64,000 nucleotides of DNA from Isoptericola halotolerans (GCF_003003075.1 NZ_PVTX01000004.1:1-64000); one strand, 5' to 3'; counted from the stretch's first letter, positions 53,452-61,940 are shown. The notes: generated from the letters alone by a model not told the origin. Numbers and translations are program-made.

Positions 53452-54020
53452 GCCCGCTGCACCGGCTGGGTGCCGGCACCAAGCTGATCGGGCTCGCGGC
53501 GTGCTCGCTCGCGCTGCTCGCGGTGCGCTCGCCGGCCGCGGCGGGTGCCGCCGTCGCCGGCGTGCTGGCGCTCTACGCCGTCGCCGGGCTGGGGCCGCGC
53601 GCGCTGTGGTCGCAGGTGCGGCCGCTGCGCTGGTTCGTCCCGTGCGTCGTCGCGGTGCAGTGGGCCACGCTCGGCCCGCTCGCCGCCGCGGTGCTGACCA
53701 CCCGGCTCGTGGCGCTCGTCGCCCTGGCGGGGCTCGTCACCCTCACCACGCCCACGTCGCACCTGCTCGCCGCGCTCGAGGGTGCGCTCGGCCCGCTGGG
53801 CCGGGTCGGGGTCGACGCCGAACGGGCCGCGCTCGTGCTCGCCCTCGCGGTGCGCTCGGTGCCCGTGCTCGCGGACCTCGCCGGCACCGTGCGCGACGCC
53901 CGCCGGGCCCGCGGGCGCGAGCACGACGTCCGGGCGTTCGCCGTGCCGCTCGTCGTGGGCTCGCTGCGGCGCGCCGACGCGCTCGGCGAGGCGCTGCGGG
54001 CGCGCGGGCTGGACGACTGA
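53448..54020 (+). CDS. bioN: Biotin ECF transporter transmembrane T component
   Basis: A 190-aa CbiQ-family protein with four to five helices. It starts HRLGAGTKLIGL and ends with the coupling helices DARRARG and EALRARG, whose ARG motifs dock on the ATPase. Short as BioN proteins are. GTG 53448 overlaps the bioM stop. A small GCGGCGG/CCGCCGC hairpin spans the 11-base gap to the convergent permease gene. Confidence 0.92.
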   Translation: MSPLHRLGAGTKLIGLAACSLALLAVRSPAAAGAAVAGVLALYAVAGLGPRALWSQVRPLRWFVPCVVAVQWATLGPLAAAVLTTRLVALVALAGLVTLTTPTSHLLAALEGALGPLGRVGVDAERAALVLALAVRSVPVLADLAGTVRDARRARGREHDVRAFAVPLVVGSLRRADALGEALRARGLDD

Positions 54021-54031
54021 CGGGCGGCGGC

Positions 54032-55300
54032 TCAGTTCCGCCGCACGGTGCCCGACGCCCGCGACCTCGAGACCGCGTCGACGGTCGCCGCGAGGACCAG
54101 CACGCTGCCCGTGACCATGAAGTTGACGCCGGCCGGCAGGTTGAGCAGGCCGAGCCCGTTGGTGATGATGGCGATGACCAGCGCGCCGACGGCGGCGTGC
54201 AGCAGCCGGCCGCGCCCGCCGAACAGCGACACCCCGCCGACGACGGCCGCCGCGACGCCCGACAGCACGATCTCGCGCCCGGCCGCGGCGTCGACCGAGC
54301 CCACCTTGCTGATCGACAGCAGCCCCGAGACGACGGCCAGGGTCGAGCAGAGCACGAACCCGGACCACCGGATCATCCGGACGTTGATGCCGGCGCGGCG
54401 TGCGGCCTCGGCGTTGCCACCCACCGAGTAGACGTACCGGCCGAACCGGGTCCGGTCCAGCAGGAACGTGCCGAGCCACAGGATGGTCAGCACGATCGGG
54501 ACCACCACGGGCACCCCGGCGACGATCGCGGCCGGCGAGGCCGAGCGGTTCTGGCTGAGCACGGCGACGACGGCCCCGCCCACGACCAGCACCACGGCGA
54601 GCTTGACCCACACCAGCGTGACGGTGCGGTTCGGGACCCCGGCCCGGGTGCGACGTCGGCGGTCCAGGACCGAGGTCGCCGCCACGACGCCCAGGATCAC
54701 CACGAGCATCAGCCAGCCGCCCCAGACCGGCATGTTCGAGTTCTGGATCGCGAGGATCTCCCGGACCTGCAACCGGTACAGGCCGCCGTCGCCGATAATG
54801 GTCAGCGCGAGCCCCTGGAACCCGAGGAAGAGACCCAGGGTGACGACGAACGACGGGATCCCGACCCGCGCCACGAAGAACCCGATGAAGAGCCCGGTCG
54901 CGAGCCCCGCCCCGAAGGCGGCGAGCAGCGCGATCGGCCAGGCGACGGCGAACACGTTGTCGAGCACGACGAACAGCGCCATCGTCATGCCGGACGTCAC
55001 CCCGGCGGACAGGTCGATCTCGCCCAGGAGCAGCACGAAGGTGAGCGCCATCGCCAGCATGACGAGCGTGGCCGCCTGCGTGAGCAGGTTCGCGAAGTTG
55101 CGCTCGGTGAGGAAGAACGGGCTGAGGAACGTGAACAGCACGGTCAGGACGACGATCCCGGCGGAGGCCGGCAGCGCACCCATCTCCCCGCCGCGCACGC
55201 GGTCCCACCAGGCACGCACCTGGTCGCGCACCCCGCCCTCGACGCCGGAGGCGATCAGCACGGCGTCCGGACCGGACGCCGTGGTCTGGGTGTCGGTCAT
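54032..55300 (-). CDS. Sugar ABC transporter permease (CUT2, XylH/FrcC-like)
   Basis: A 422-aa permease with about 10-12 helices: FFLTERNFANLLTQAATLVMLAMALTFVLLLGEIDLSAG, VGIPSFVVTLGLFLGFQGLAL, and RTRFGRYVYSVGGNAEAARRAGIN are typical of xylose/fructose-type CUT2 transporters. Last gene of a three-gene minus-strand operon; its ATG overlaps the ATPase stop (ATGA). Confidence 0.9.
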   Translation of the reverse strand: MTDTQTTASGPDAVLIASGVEGGVRDQVRAWWDRVRGGEMGALPASAGIVVLTVLFTFLSPFFLTERNFANLLTQAATLVMLAMALTFVLLLGEIDLSAGVTSGMTMALFVVLDNVFAVAWPIALLAAFGAGLATGLFIGFFVARVGIPSFVVTLGLFLGFQGLALTIIGDGGLYRLQVREILAIQNSNMPVWGGWLMLVVILGVVAATSVLDRRRRTRAGVPNRTVTLVWVKLAVVLVVGGAVVAVLSQNRSASPAAIVAGVPVVVPIVLTILWLGTFLLDRTRFGRYVYSVGGNAEAARRAGINVRMIRWSGFVLCSTLAVVSGLLSISKVGSVDAAAGREIVLSGVAAAVVGGVSLFGGRGRLLHAAVGALVIAIITNGLGLLNLPAGVNFMVTGSVLVLAATVDAVSRSRASGTVRRN

Positions 55301-56058
55301 GCCGAGGTCTCCGCTCCTGCGTAGGTCTTGCTGCCGGTGATGTAACCGACCACGTCGTCGTACGACGTCTCCGCGATCGGGACCTCGGCCACCAGGTGGC
55401 CGAGGTACAGCGGGGCGACGTAGTCGGCGACCTCGAACACGTCCTGGAGGTTGTGGCTGATGATGATGACCGCGACGCCCTGGTGCGCCAGCCGCTCGAC
55501 CAGGGAGAGCACCTGCGCGGTCTGCGCGACCCCGAGGGCCGCCGTCGGCTCGTCGAGGATCACCACCCGGGCCTTCTTCAGCACGGCACGCGCGATCGCG
55601 ACCGTCTGCCGCTGCCCTCCGGAGAGCGAGGCGACCTTCTGCCGCACCGACGTCATGGTGCGCACCGACAGCGACCGCAGGGCGTCCGAGGCGTCCTTCT
55701 CCATCACCCCCTCGTCGAGGGTGCCGTGGGACATCTCCTCGCGGCCCAGGAACATGTTCTGCACGATGTCGAGGTTGTCGCACAGCGCCAGGTCCTGGTA
55801 CACCACCTCGATGCCGAGGCGGGCGGCGTCGCGCGGGCTCTGCAGCTCGACCCGCTCGCCGTCGAACATCACGGTCCCGCTGTCGTACGGCTGGACGCCC
55901 GCCAGCCCCTTGATGAGCGTGGACTTGCCCGCTCCGTTGTCACCGACGAGCGCGGTGACCTTGCCCGGGTAGGCCCGGAAGTCGATGCCCTGCAGCACGC
56001 TGACCGGCCCGAAGCTCTTGCGCACGTCCTGCAGCTCGATGATCGGCGCGTCGCTCAT
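55297..56058 (-). CDS. Sugar ABC transporter ATPase, single domain (FrcA-like)
   Basis: A 253-aa ATPase: Walker A GDNGAGKST, VVYQDLALCDNLDIVQNMFLGRE, signature LSGGQRQTVAIARAVL, Walker B RVVILDEPTAALG. Most CUT2 transporters use a fused double ATPase of about 500 aa; this single-domain form resembles FrcA. GGAGGG precedes ATG 56058. Confidence 0.9.
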   Translation of the reverse strand: MSDAPIIELQDVRKSFGPVSVLQGIDFRAYPGKVTALVGDNGAGKSTLIKGLAGVQPYDSGTVMFDGERVELQSPRDAARLGIEVVYQDLALCDNLDIVQNMFLGREEMSHGTLDEGVMEKDASDALRSLSVRTMTSVRQKVASLSGGQRQTVAIARAVLKKARVVILDEPTAALGVAQTAQVLSLVERLAHQGVAVIIISHNLQDVFEVADYVAPLYLGHLVAEVPIAETSYDDVVGYITGSKTYAGAETSA

Positions 56059-56137
56059 GCCGTGGTCCCTCCTGTGGGTGGACGGGACCTCGCGTCGTGC
56101 CGAGCGGCACGACACGAGGTCTCGGACGGTCGACGGC

Positions 56138-57226
56138 TCAGTAGTCGATGCCCTGCTCGTCGCACTTCTCGGCGACCTCGCCCTGGCACACCTCGGCGGC
56201 CTCGGCGTCGCCGTTCTCGATGACGGTCGCCACCTCCTCCGGGCCCACCAGGACGGGGGTGACCGCGATGTACGGCGTGCCGTCCTCGAGCTGCTGGTCG
56301 GCCTCCGGCTCCTCGCCGTTGAGCAGCGCGACGGCCGTGTCGACGGCGGCCTCGGCCTCGAGCGTGACCTGCTTGTAGACCGTCGCGGTCTGCTTGCCCA
56401 GCAGCACGTTCTGCAGACCCGCGACCGACGCGTCCTGGCCGGAGACCGGGACCGTGAGGTTCTGCTTGTCCAGGACGGTGATGACGCCCGCCGCGTTGGT
56501 GTCGTTGGCGACCCACACGGCGTCGACCTCGCCGCCGAGCGACGTCAGCGCCTGCTCGAAGTTCGTCGCCGACTCCTCGCCGTCCCAGACGCCCGGGGGC
56601 TCGGCGGCAGGCGAGATGCCGGCGGCGGACATGACCTCGTCGGCACCGTCGTGGAACATCGCGGCGTTGCCGTCCGCGGGGTCGCCACCCATGTACACCA
56701 CGGTGGCCTCGGCCGGGTCCTTGCCCGCGGCCTCGAGACCGTCCACGATCGACTGGCCCTCGAGCCTGCCGACCTCGACGTTGTCGAACGAGACGTAGTA
56801 GTCGGCGCCCTCGATGGGGCGGTCGTAGGCGACCACGGGGATCCCCTGCGACTGGGCCTTCTCGGTGACGGCCAGCGCGGCGCCGTTGTAGTCGACGAGC
56901 AGCATGACGCCGCAGCCCTGCGTGAGCTGCTGGTCGGCGATCGTCGCGTACATGTTGGTGTCGCCCTGGGCGTTCTGGATGTCGCTGTCGAACCCGGCGG
57001 CGGCAAGACCCTCCTCGAGCGCCGGGCGGTCCATGTTCTCCCACCGGGGTGACGACGCCGCGTCGGGCAGGATCACGCAGGCGCGGGTCCCGGTCATGTC
57101 GTCGGCCGCGGTCTCCGTCCCGCCGCCTTCCTCACCGCCACCGCTACCGCCGTCGGAGCACCCGGTCAGGACCAGGGCAGCCGCGCCCACGGCCGCTGAC
57201 ACGCCGAACCATCGTGAACGCCTCAT
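56138..57226 (-). CDS. Sugar-binding lipoprotein of the CUT2 transporter
   Basis: A 362-aa lipoprotein: lipobox LTGC at about 20-23, a Gly/Glu-rich spacer, and a Peripla_BP_4 domain (ACVILPDAASSPRWENMDRPALEEGLAAAGF, GIPVVAYDRPIEGADYYVSFDNVEVGRLEGQ, WVANDTNAAGVITVLDKQNLTVPVSGQDASVAGLQNVL) like xylose-binding XylF. Likely ligands are xylose or other plant sugars. A CelR/CebR-type box lies 119 bases upstream. AGGGAG about 9 bases before ATG 57226. Confidence 0.9.
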   Translation of the reverse strand: MRRSRWFGVSAAVGAAALVLTGCSDGGSGGGEEGGGTETAADDMTGTRACVILPDAASSPRWENMDRPALEEGLAAAGFDSDIQNAQGDTNMYATIADQQLTQGCGVMLLVDYNGAALAVTEKAQSQGIPVVAYDRPIEGADYYVSFDNVEVGRLEGQSIVDGLEAAGKDPAEATVVYMGGDPADGNAAMFHDGADEVMSAAGISPAAEPPGVWDGEESATNFEQALTSLGGEVDAVWVANDTNAAGVITVLDKQNLTVPVSGQDASVAGLQNVLLGKQTATVYKQVTLEAEAAVDTAVALLNGEEPEADQQLEDGTPYIAVTPVLVGPEEVATVIENGDAEAAEVCQGEVAEKCDEQGIDY

Positions 57227-57344
57227 CGTGCTCACTCCCTCGTGACATCGATTTCGCCCCGTCGTCGTCGGCGGTGACACCTCGGATTCTGCACCACTGA
57301 CAGGGGTGTCAGCGGGTGAACTCGGGTCACGGTTCGACAACGGG

Positions 57345-57358
57345 TCGGAGCGCTCCCA
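57345..57358 (-). promoter_or_regulatory. CebR/CelR-like box upstream of the sugar ABC operon
   Basis: TCGGAGCGCTCCCA matches TGGGAGCGCTCCCA at 13 of 14 positions, the best hit in the window. It lies between the trmB stop (57393) and the lipoprotein start (57226), so it should control the transporter. A weaker imperfect palindrome GGAACGGTTC lies at about 57385-57394. Confidence 0.7.
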
Positions 57359-57392
57359 TGCCCGGACCCGCCCGCCCGGCCGTTGGAACGGT

Positions 57393-58199
57393 TCAGACCC
57401 GCACGAACTCCAGGTCCGTCACGTCACGCCCCGCGGCGAGCCCCTTGCGCTCGAAGCTCGTCATGACGCGGCCCTCGAAGCGGGGCGCACGACCACCCGG
57501 CCCGTGGACGTTGCGGAACTCCTCGGCCGCGTCGCCGACCTTCAGCATGACCTCGCCGTACTGCGCCCAGTCGGTGGCCAGGCGCCAGGTGCCGCCCGGG
57601 CGCAGCACCCGCGCCACCAGCCGGGCGAGCTCCGGCGTCACCAGACGTCGCTTGTGATGACGCTGCTTGGGCCACGGGTCCGGGAAGAAGATCCACAGCT
57701 CCTCGAGGCTGGCCTCCGGCAACCCGTGGTGCAGCAGCTCGGCGGCGTCGACCTGCATGAGCCGCAGGTTGTCGAGCTCCTGCCCCGGCGCACCGCCGGC
57801 GTCCGCCGGGTCCGCTCCCGCGTGCCCCGCTCGCACGATCGCTTGCGCCACGCCCGGGGTGTAGACCTCGACGGCCACGTGGTCGCGCTCCGGGTGCGTG
57901 GCAGCGGCGTGCACGATGCACTCACCCAGGCCGGCGCCGATCTCCAGCACCCGCGGGGCGTCCCGGCCGAACTCGGCGACGGCGTCGAACGTCCAGCCCG
58001 GGTCGACGGACAGCTCGCGGTGCTCGCGCGGGACGTCGATCAGGTAGCGGTGGCGCCGGGTGTCCCAGGCACGCTGCTGGCCGACGGTGAGGCGCTCGGT
58101 GCGGCGCACGTAGCTGAGCGGTCGACGGAAGAAGTTCTCACCGGGCCGCCGCTCGGTCGGCGGGCGCAGATCGTCGGGTCGCGATGGGGTCTCGTGCAC
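57393..58199 (-). CDS. trmB: tRNA (guanine-N7)-methyltransferase
   Basis: A 268-aa SAM-dependent enzyme methylating G46 of tRNA. SAM motif VLEIGAGLGECIVHAAATHP and the signature IFFPDPWPKQRHHKRRLV identify it, with MTSFERKGLAAGRDV near the end. An N-terminal RRPLSYVRRTERLT is common in actinobacterial TrmB. Start GTG 58199. Confidence 0.95.
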   Translation of the reverse strand: MHETPSRPDDLRPPTERRPGENFFRRPLSYVRRTERLTVGQQRAWDTRRHRYLIDVPREHRELSVDPGWTFDAVAEFGRDAPRVLEIGAGLGECIVHAAATHPERDHVAVEVYTPGVAQAIVRAGHAGADPADAGGAPGQELDNLRLMQVDAAELLHHGLPEASLEELWIFFPDPWPKQRHHKRRLVTPELARLVARVLRPGGTWRLATDWAQYGEVMLKVGDAAEEFRNVHGPGGRAPRFEGRVMTSFERKGLAAGRDVTDLEFVRV

Positions 58200-58223
58200 C
58201 GCACCAGGGTACGGCGCACGGCA

Positions 58224-58631
58224 TCAGTCGACCGACAGCTCCACCAGGGCGAGCAGCGCCTGCCCGTAGGCGTCGGCGGCCTCCGGCGCGGTGAACGTCC
58301 GCGGCTGCTCGAGCAGGACGACCTCGACGACGTACCCGCCGCCGTCGTGCCGCAGCGAACGGAAGGTGCTGCCGAGCAGCGAGCGCAGCTGGTCCTCGCG
58401 CGGAAGCCAGAGCGTGTCCTCGATGTCCACCGAGTCCAGCGCCCACTCGGTGGTCCCGTTGAAGCCGAGGACCGTGCCCGTCGGGTAGTGGTGCGGTTCG
58501 ATGGTCAGCGTCGAGACGGTGAACACCTCCGCGGCCAGCTCCGGCGCGTCGATGTGGAACCTGTCGCCGTCCGCAGGCTTCCAGGTCAGCCCGGCGTCAC
58601 GCAGGCGGGTGGCCAGCTCGGTGGAGATCAT
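58224..58631 (-). CDS. Conserved hypothetical protein (MISTELA family)
   Basis: A 135-aa soluble protein. MISTELATRLRDAGLTWKP, DRFHIDAPELAAEVFTVS and ALDSVDIEDTLWLPREDQLRSLLG recur in many actinobacteria, where it is sometimes labelled pilus assembly protein CpaE without good reason. No catalytic motif is visible. It lies 24 bases upstream of trmB on the same strand. Confidence 0.8.
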   Translation of the reverse strand: MISTELATRLRDAGLTWKPADGDRFHIDAPELAAEVFTVSTLTIEPHHYPTGTVLGFNGTTEWALDSVDIEDTLWLPREDQLRSLLGSTFRSLRHDGGGYVVEVVLLEQPRTFTAPEAADAYGQALLALVELSVD

Positions 58632-58686
58632 CAGTCCATCGTGCCCGCCCGCGGCACGGGCGCAACCCTCGCGTGTCGTGGTCCGC

Positions 58687-59391
58687 TCAGCCGTACAGGG
58701 CCAGCACGCCGACGATCGCCGTGGCGTTCCAGAGCAGGTGCGCCACCATCGGGGCCGTGAGGCGGTCCGTCGCCGTGAACAGCACCGTGTAGACCAGCGC
58801 GGCCACGAGGATCGAGACGACGTCGGGCACATTGGCCGGCAGGTGCAGCGCGGCGAAGAGCACCACGGAGACGACGACGGCGACGCGGCGGGCACGACGA
58901 CGGTCGCGGAAGGCCCGGGGGACACCGCCGACGAGGAACCCGCGGAAGTAGAGCTCCTCGGCGATCCCGCCGCCGACCATGCCGAGCACCAGCGCACCCA
59001 CGAGCGACCAGCCGTTCGTGCCGACGTTGCGCAGGACCTCCTGGACCTCCGCGTTCGAGGCACCCCCGGCCAACGGGACGAGCACCCCGAACTCGAGGAG
59101 GGCACGTGGCGGGACCGTCGCGGCACCGAGGAGCGCGTCGCGACGCCACCTCGTGCGGTCGGCGCCCACGGCCCGCCACCCGAGCCGGTGGCGTCGCAGC
59201 CACCAGCCGACGACGAGGACGGCTCCGACGAGCTGGCCCACCGCGAGCAGGACGAGCACCCCGGGCCCGTGGTCGCTGAAGACGTCGACGATCAGCGGCA
59301 GCGCGACGAAGCAGGCCGCGACACCCCCGACAAAGGTGGCGACGGTGGCGGCGCGGGACGGGGCCGCCGGTCGGGTCGTCGACGGGTGCAC
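58687..59391 (-). CDS. CPBP family intramembrane metalloprotease
   Basis: A 234-aa protein with about seven membrane helices. The CAAX-protease/Abi motifs are EELYFRGFL (EExxxR) and FAALHLPAN, with a final HLLWNATA. Bacterial members have roles in prenyl-protein processing or bacteriocin self-immunity; this one is unassigned. Start GTG 59391, divergent from the DUF2975 gene with 67 bases between. Confidence 0.85.
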   Translation of the reverse strand: MHPSTTRPAAPSRAATVATFVGGVAACFVALPLIVDVFSDHGPGVLVLLAVGQLVGAVLVVGWWLRRHRLGWRAVGADRTRWRRDALLGAATVPPRALLEFGVLVPLAGGASNAEVQEVLRNVGTNGWSLVGALVLGMVGGGIAEELYFRGFLVGGVPRAFRDRRRARRVAVVVSVVLFAALHLPANVPDVVSILVAALVYTVLFTATDRLTAPMVAHLLWNATAIVGVLALYG

Positions 59392-59439
59392 GGCAGGTTC
59401 CTCACTCGGGTCGGGTGGCGCAGCGCGAAGCCCTGGCCA

Positions 59440-59484
59440 TATCGATTATCATGATGCTATGCCCTCAGCACATCGATTGTCGAT
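59440..59484 (+). promoter_or_regulatory. AT-rich operator region at the DUF2975/XRE start
   Basis: TATCGATTATCATGAT (59440-59455) lies just before the ATG at 59459, and an inverted repeat ATCGA-TTG-TCGAT (59472-59484) lies inside codons 5-9. Both stand out in a 73% GC setting and fit autoregulation by the XRE-type protein encoded downstream; this is inference. Confidence 0.5.
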
Positions 59485-60109
59485 ACGGTCCGGCGAACCC
59501 TCCACGGCGTCCCGTCCCCCTCGACGGCGGTCCGTCCGCGAGGCGGTGGTCGTCACGCTCACCACGCTCGCCGCCGTCGGGTTCCTCGCGGCCGGCGTGG
59601 CGTCGATCGCGGCCGACAACCTCGTCGTCGCCGTGTCCTGGACCGCCGCGCAGGTGCCCGCCGCCGACGGGGCGCTGCTCGTCGGCGGTCCGACCACGTC
59701 CACCCTGACCGTCGCCGCACCGACCGGCGTGCAGCGGCTCCTGGTCTTCGCGCCGGCGGCCGTCCTGTGCGCCACCGCCGTGGTGTGCGGCGTGCTGCTG
59801 CGCCGGATCGTCCGCTCGGTCGACGCGGGCGACACCTTCCACCGCGACACCCCTCGACGGGTCGCCACCCTGGGTGTCGTGGTGCTCGCGGGCGGACTCG
59901 TCGCGGCAGCGGTCACGACGGCGGGACGCCTGACCGCCCTGAGCCCGGCAGCACTCGGCATGGCGACGCCCGCCTCCGCCGTCGCCGCGCCGAACGGCGT
60001 GGTCGACGTCCCGCTCACGGCACTGGCCGTCGCCGCGACCCTCTGGGTCATCGCCGCCGTGCTGCGCCGGGGCAGCCGCATGCACGCCGACCTGGAGGGG
60101 CTGGTGTGA
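59459..60109 (+). CDS. DUF2975-type membrane protein
   Basis: A 216-aa protein with four membrane helices (about 30-53, 98-120, 135-158, 182-203) and the inter-helix SVDAGDTFHRDTPRRVATLGVVVLAGG, the conserved DUF2975 pattern. DUF2975 genes usually pair with a small XRE regulator, as here (GTGA overlap). Function unknown. Start ATG 59459 lies four bases after an AT-rich promoter, so it may be leaderless. Confidence 0.8.
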   Translation: MPSAHRLSIRSGEPSTASRPPRRRSVREAVVVTLTTLAAVGFLAAGVASIAADNLVVAVSWTAAQVPAADGALLVGGPTTSTLTVAAPTGVQRLLVFAPAAVLCATAVVCGVLLRRIVRSVDAGDTFHRDTPRRVATLGVVVLAGGLVAAAVTTAGRLTALSPAALGMATPASAVAAPNGVVDVPLTALAVAATLWVIAAVLRRGSRMHADLEGLV

Positions 60110-60372
60110 GCCGGCGGTCCGGTGCCGAGGAGCCCACCGCGCCGCACCGCGTGGTCTCCCACCTCGACGTGCTGCTGGAGGAGCGCGGCATGACGCTCGC
60201 CCAGCTCGCCCAGGAGGCCGGCGTCACCGTCGCGAACCTGTCGGTCCTCAAGAACAACCGCGCCCGGGCCATCCGGTTCTCGACCCTGACGGCGGTGTGC
60301 GACGTGCTGGGATGCCAGCCCGGCGACCTCCTCCGGGTCGTTCCGCGAGAGGCTGCCGCCCGCCCGGACTGA
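60106..60372 (+). CDS. XRE-family small transcriptional regulator (YozG-like)
   Basis: An 88-aa Cro/CI-type HTH protein: HLDVLLEERGMTLAQLAQEAGVTVANLSVLKNNRARAIRFSTLTAVCDVLGCQPGDLLRVVP. The C-terminal CQPGDLL is typical of the regulators paired with DUF2975. GTG 60106 overlaps the upstream stop. It probably controls its own operon. Confidence 0.9.
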   Translation: MSRRSGAEEPTAPHRVVSHLDVLLEERGMTLAQLAQEAGVTVANLSVLKNNRARAIRFSTLTAVCDVLGCQPGDLLRVVPREAAARPD

Positions 60373-60402
60373 CGGGCACTGACGGACACCGCGCGGCGAC
60401 GA

Positions 60403-60436
60403 CGAAGGCCCTGCCGCTGGTGCGACAGGGCCTTCG
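60403..60436. terminator. Terminator between the XRE gene and tRNA-Lys
   Basis: A perfect 11-base stem (CGAAGGCCCTG 60403-60413; complement 60426-60436) with a 12-base loop, between the plus-strand XRE stop and the 3' end of the minus-strand tRNA-Lys. Confidence 0.7.
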
Positions 60437-60440
60437 GTGG

Positions 60441-60513
<73 letters not shown>

Positions 60514-60562
60514 GCGAGCGAGCGCGGACGATGAGCCGCAGCCGATCCGTCGTCCTCGCTGG

Positions 60563-60635
<73 letters not shown>

Positions 60636-60721
60636 GTAGCGGTGTGAAACATTACCAGGCCCGGGCGCACGACCGGTACCCGGATCCGGGCCGGGCGGCT
60701 GTGACCTGCACGACAGCCTCA

Positions 60722-61114
60722 TCAGAGGTACAGGCCGGTGGTCCCCGCGTCGTCGGAGCGCTCCGCCACCGCGTGCACGTCCCGCTCGCGCAGCAGCACG
60801 TAGTCGGTGCCGCCGAGGTCCACCTCGGCACGATCCTCGGGGTCGTAGAGCACCCGGTCGCCCACGGCGACCTGACGCACGTGCTCCCCCTTGGCCACCA
60901 CCGTGGCCCACGCGAGCCGCTTCGGGCCGGTCGCCGTCGCCGGGATGACGAGACCGGCCGACGACTGCCGCTCGGAGCGGTCGGTCTCCGGGTCCACGAG
61001 CACACGGTCGTGGAGCATGCGGATGGGCAGCGGCTCTGCCGGTCGCGCCGGACCGGTGCCGGACGCAGTGCTGGACGCCGTGCTGGATGCGGTGCTCGAT
61101 GATGCGGGGCTCAC
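60722..61114 (-). CDS. GroES-like co-chaperonin domain protein, orphan
   Basis: A 130-aa protein. A low-complexity SSTASSTASSTASG head of about 25 residues precedes a Cpn10 domain (PIRMLHDRVLVDPETD, SAGLVIPATA, WATVVAKGEHVRQVAVGDRVLYDPED, EVDLGGTDYVLLRERDVHAV). No groEL is next to it. This second, divergent GroES is seen next to bcp in other actinobacteria to my knowledge. GTG 61114 has TAGGGA upstream; the frame is open to 61156. Divergent from bcp. Confidence 0.8.
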   Translation of the reverse strand: MSPASSSTASSTASSTASGTGPARPAEPLPIRMLHDRVLVDPETDRSERQSSAGLVIPATATGPKRLAWATVVAKGEHVRQVAVGDRVLYDPEDRAEVDLGGTDYVLLRERDVHAVAERSDDAGTTGLYL

Positions 61115-61211
61115 GGTCCCTACGCTACGCGAGGCACACCTCGCGACCGGCACCACGCCGGGCGGACGCTAGGCTCGGGGCGGCCCAGCAGACCTGTTCG
61201 AGGAGCACCAC

Positions 61212-61688
61212 GTGACCCGTCTCGCCGTCGGCGACACCGCGCCCGACTTCACGCTCACCACCGCCGACGGCGGTGCCGTCTCCCTCGAGGAGCTCCGCCT
61301 CCAGGCGGAGCGAGGCGTCGTGGTCTACTTCTACCCCGCCGCCATGACGCCCGGCTGCACCACCGAGGCGTGCGACTTCCGCGACTCGCTCGCCGCGCTG
61401 CAGGGCGCCGGCTACGCCGTCGTGGGTATCTCTCCCGACGAGCCGGCCAAGCTCGCGCAGTTCGTCGAGCGCGACGCCCTGACGTTCCCCCTCGCCTCGG
61501 ACCCCGAGCGCGAGGCCCTCGAGGCGTACGGCGCCTGGGGAGAGAAGAAGAACTACGGCCGCACCGTCGTCGGCGTCATCCGCTCCACCGTCGTGGTCGG
61601 CACCGACGGCAAGGTCGCGCTCGCCCAGTACAACGTCAAGGCGACCGGCCACGTGGCCCGGCTGCGCAAGGCCCTCGGGCTCGACTGA
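61212..61688 (+). CDS. bcp: Thiol peroxidase of the Bcp/PrxQ type
   Basis: A 158-aa peroxiredoxin reducing hydroperoxides with thioredoxin. The peroxidatic Cys is in YFYPAAMTPGCTTEACDFRD (C-x4-C, so an atypical 2-Cys form); in most Bcp the site reads PKDxTPGCT, here PAAMTPGCT. GAGGAG 7 bases before GTG 61212. Confidence 0.93.
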   Translation: MTRLAVGDTAPDFTLTTADGGAVSLEELRLQAERGVVVYFYPAAMTPGCTTEACDFRDSLAALQGAGYAVVGISPDEPAKLAQFVERDALTFPLASDPEREALEAYGAWGEKKNYGRTVVGVIRSTVVVGTDGKVALAQYNVKATGHVARLRKALGLD

Positions 61689-61745
61689 GCCGACCCGGCC
61701 AGGCCGGGCCGGCGGGCCGGCAGGCCCAGCGCTCGCCGCCGATCG

Positions 61746-61827
61746 TGCCGGAGGCGGGACTTGAACCCGCACGCCCGTGGGCACGGCAACCTAAATGCCG
61801 CGTGTCTGCCTGTTCCACCACTCCGGC
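61746..61827 (-). tRNA. tRNA-Leu (anticodon TAG)
   Basis: Minus strand: acceptor GCCGGAG with CTCCGGC, anticodon stem GGCA/TGCC around TTTAGGT giving TAG, a long class II variable arm (GTGCCCACGGGCGT) and T arm GCGGGTTCAAGTCCCGC. No encoded CCA. Confidence 0.95.
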
Positions 61828-61926
61828 CAGCGCCACAGTCTAGCCTCGTCGCCGTGCTCGACGGCGAGCAGGTGCGGACGGTGTCACGCAAAAGGTTGCA
61901 CGTGTCACCCATCTACGCCATGGTGT

Positions 61927-61940
61927 TGGGATCGCTTCCA
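61927..61940 (+). promoter_or_regulatory. CebR/CelR-like box upstream of GH81
   Basis: TGGGATCGCTTCCA matches TGGGAGCGCTCCCA at 12 of 14 positions, 86 bases before the GH81 start. No CCTAAACGTTTC accompanies it. Confidence 0.55.
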
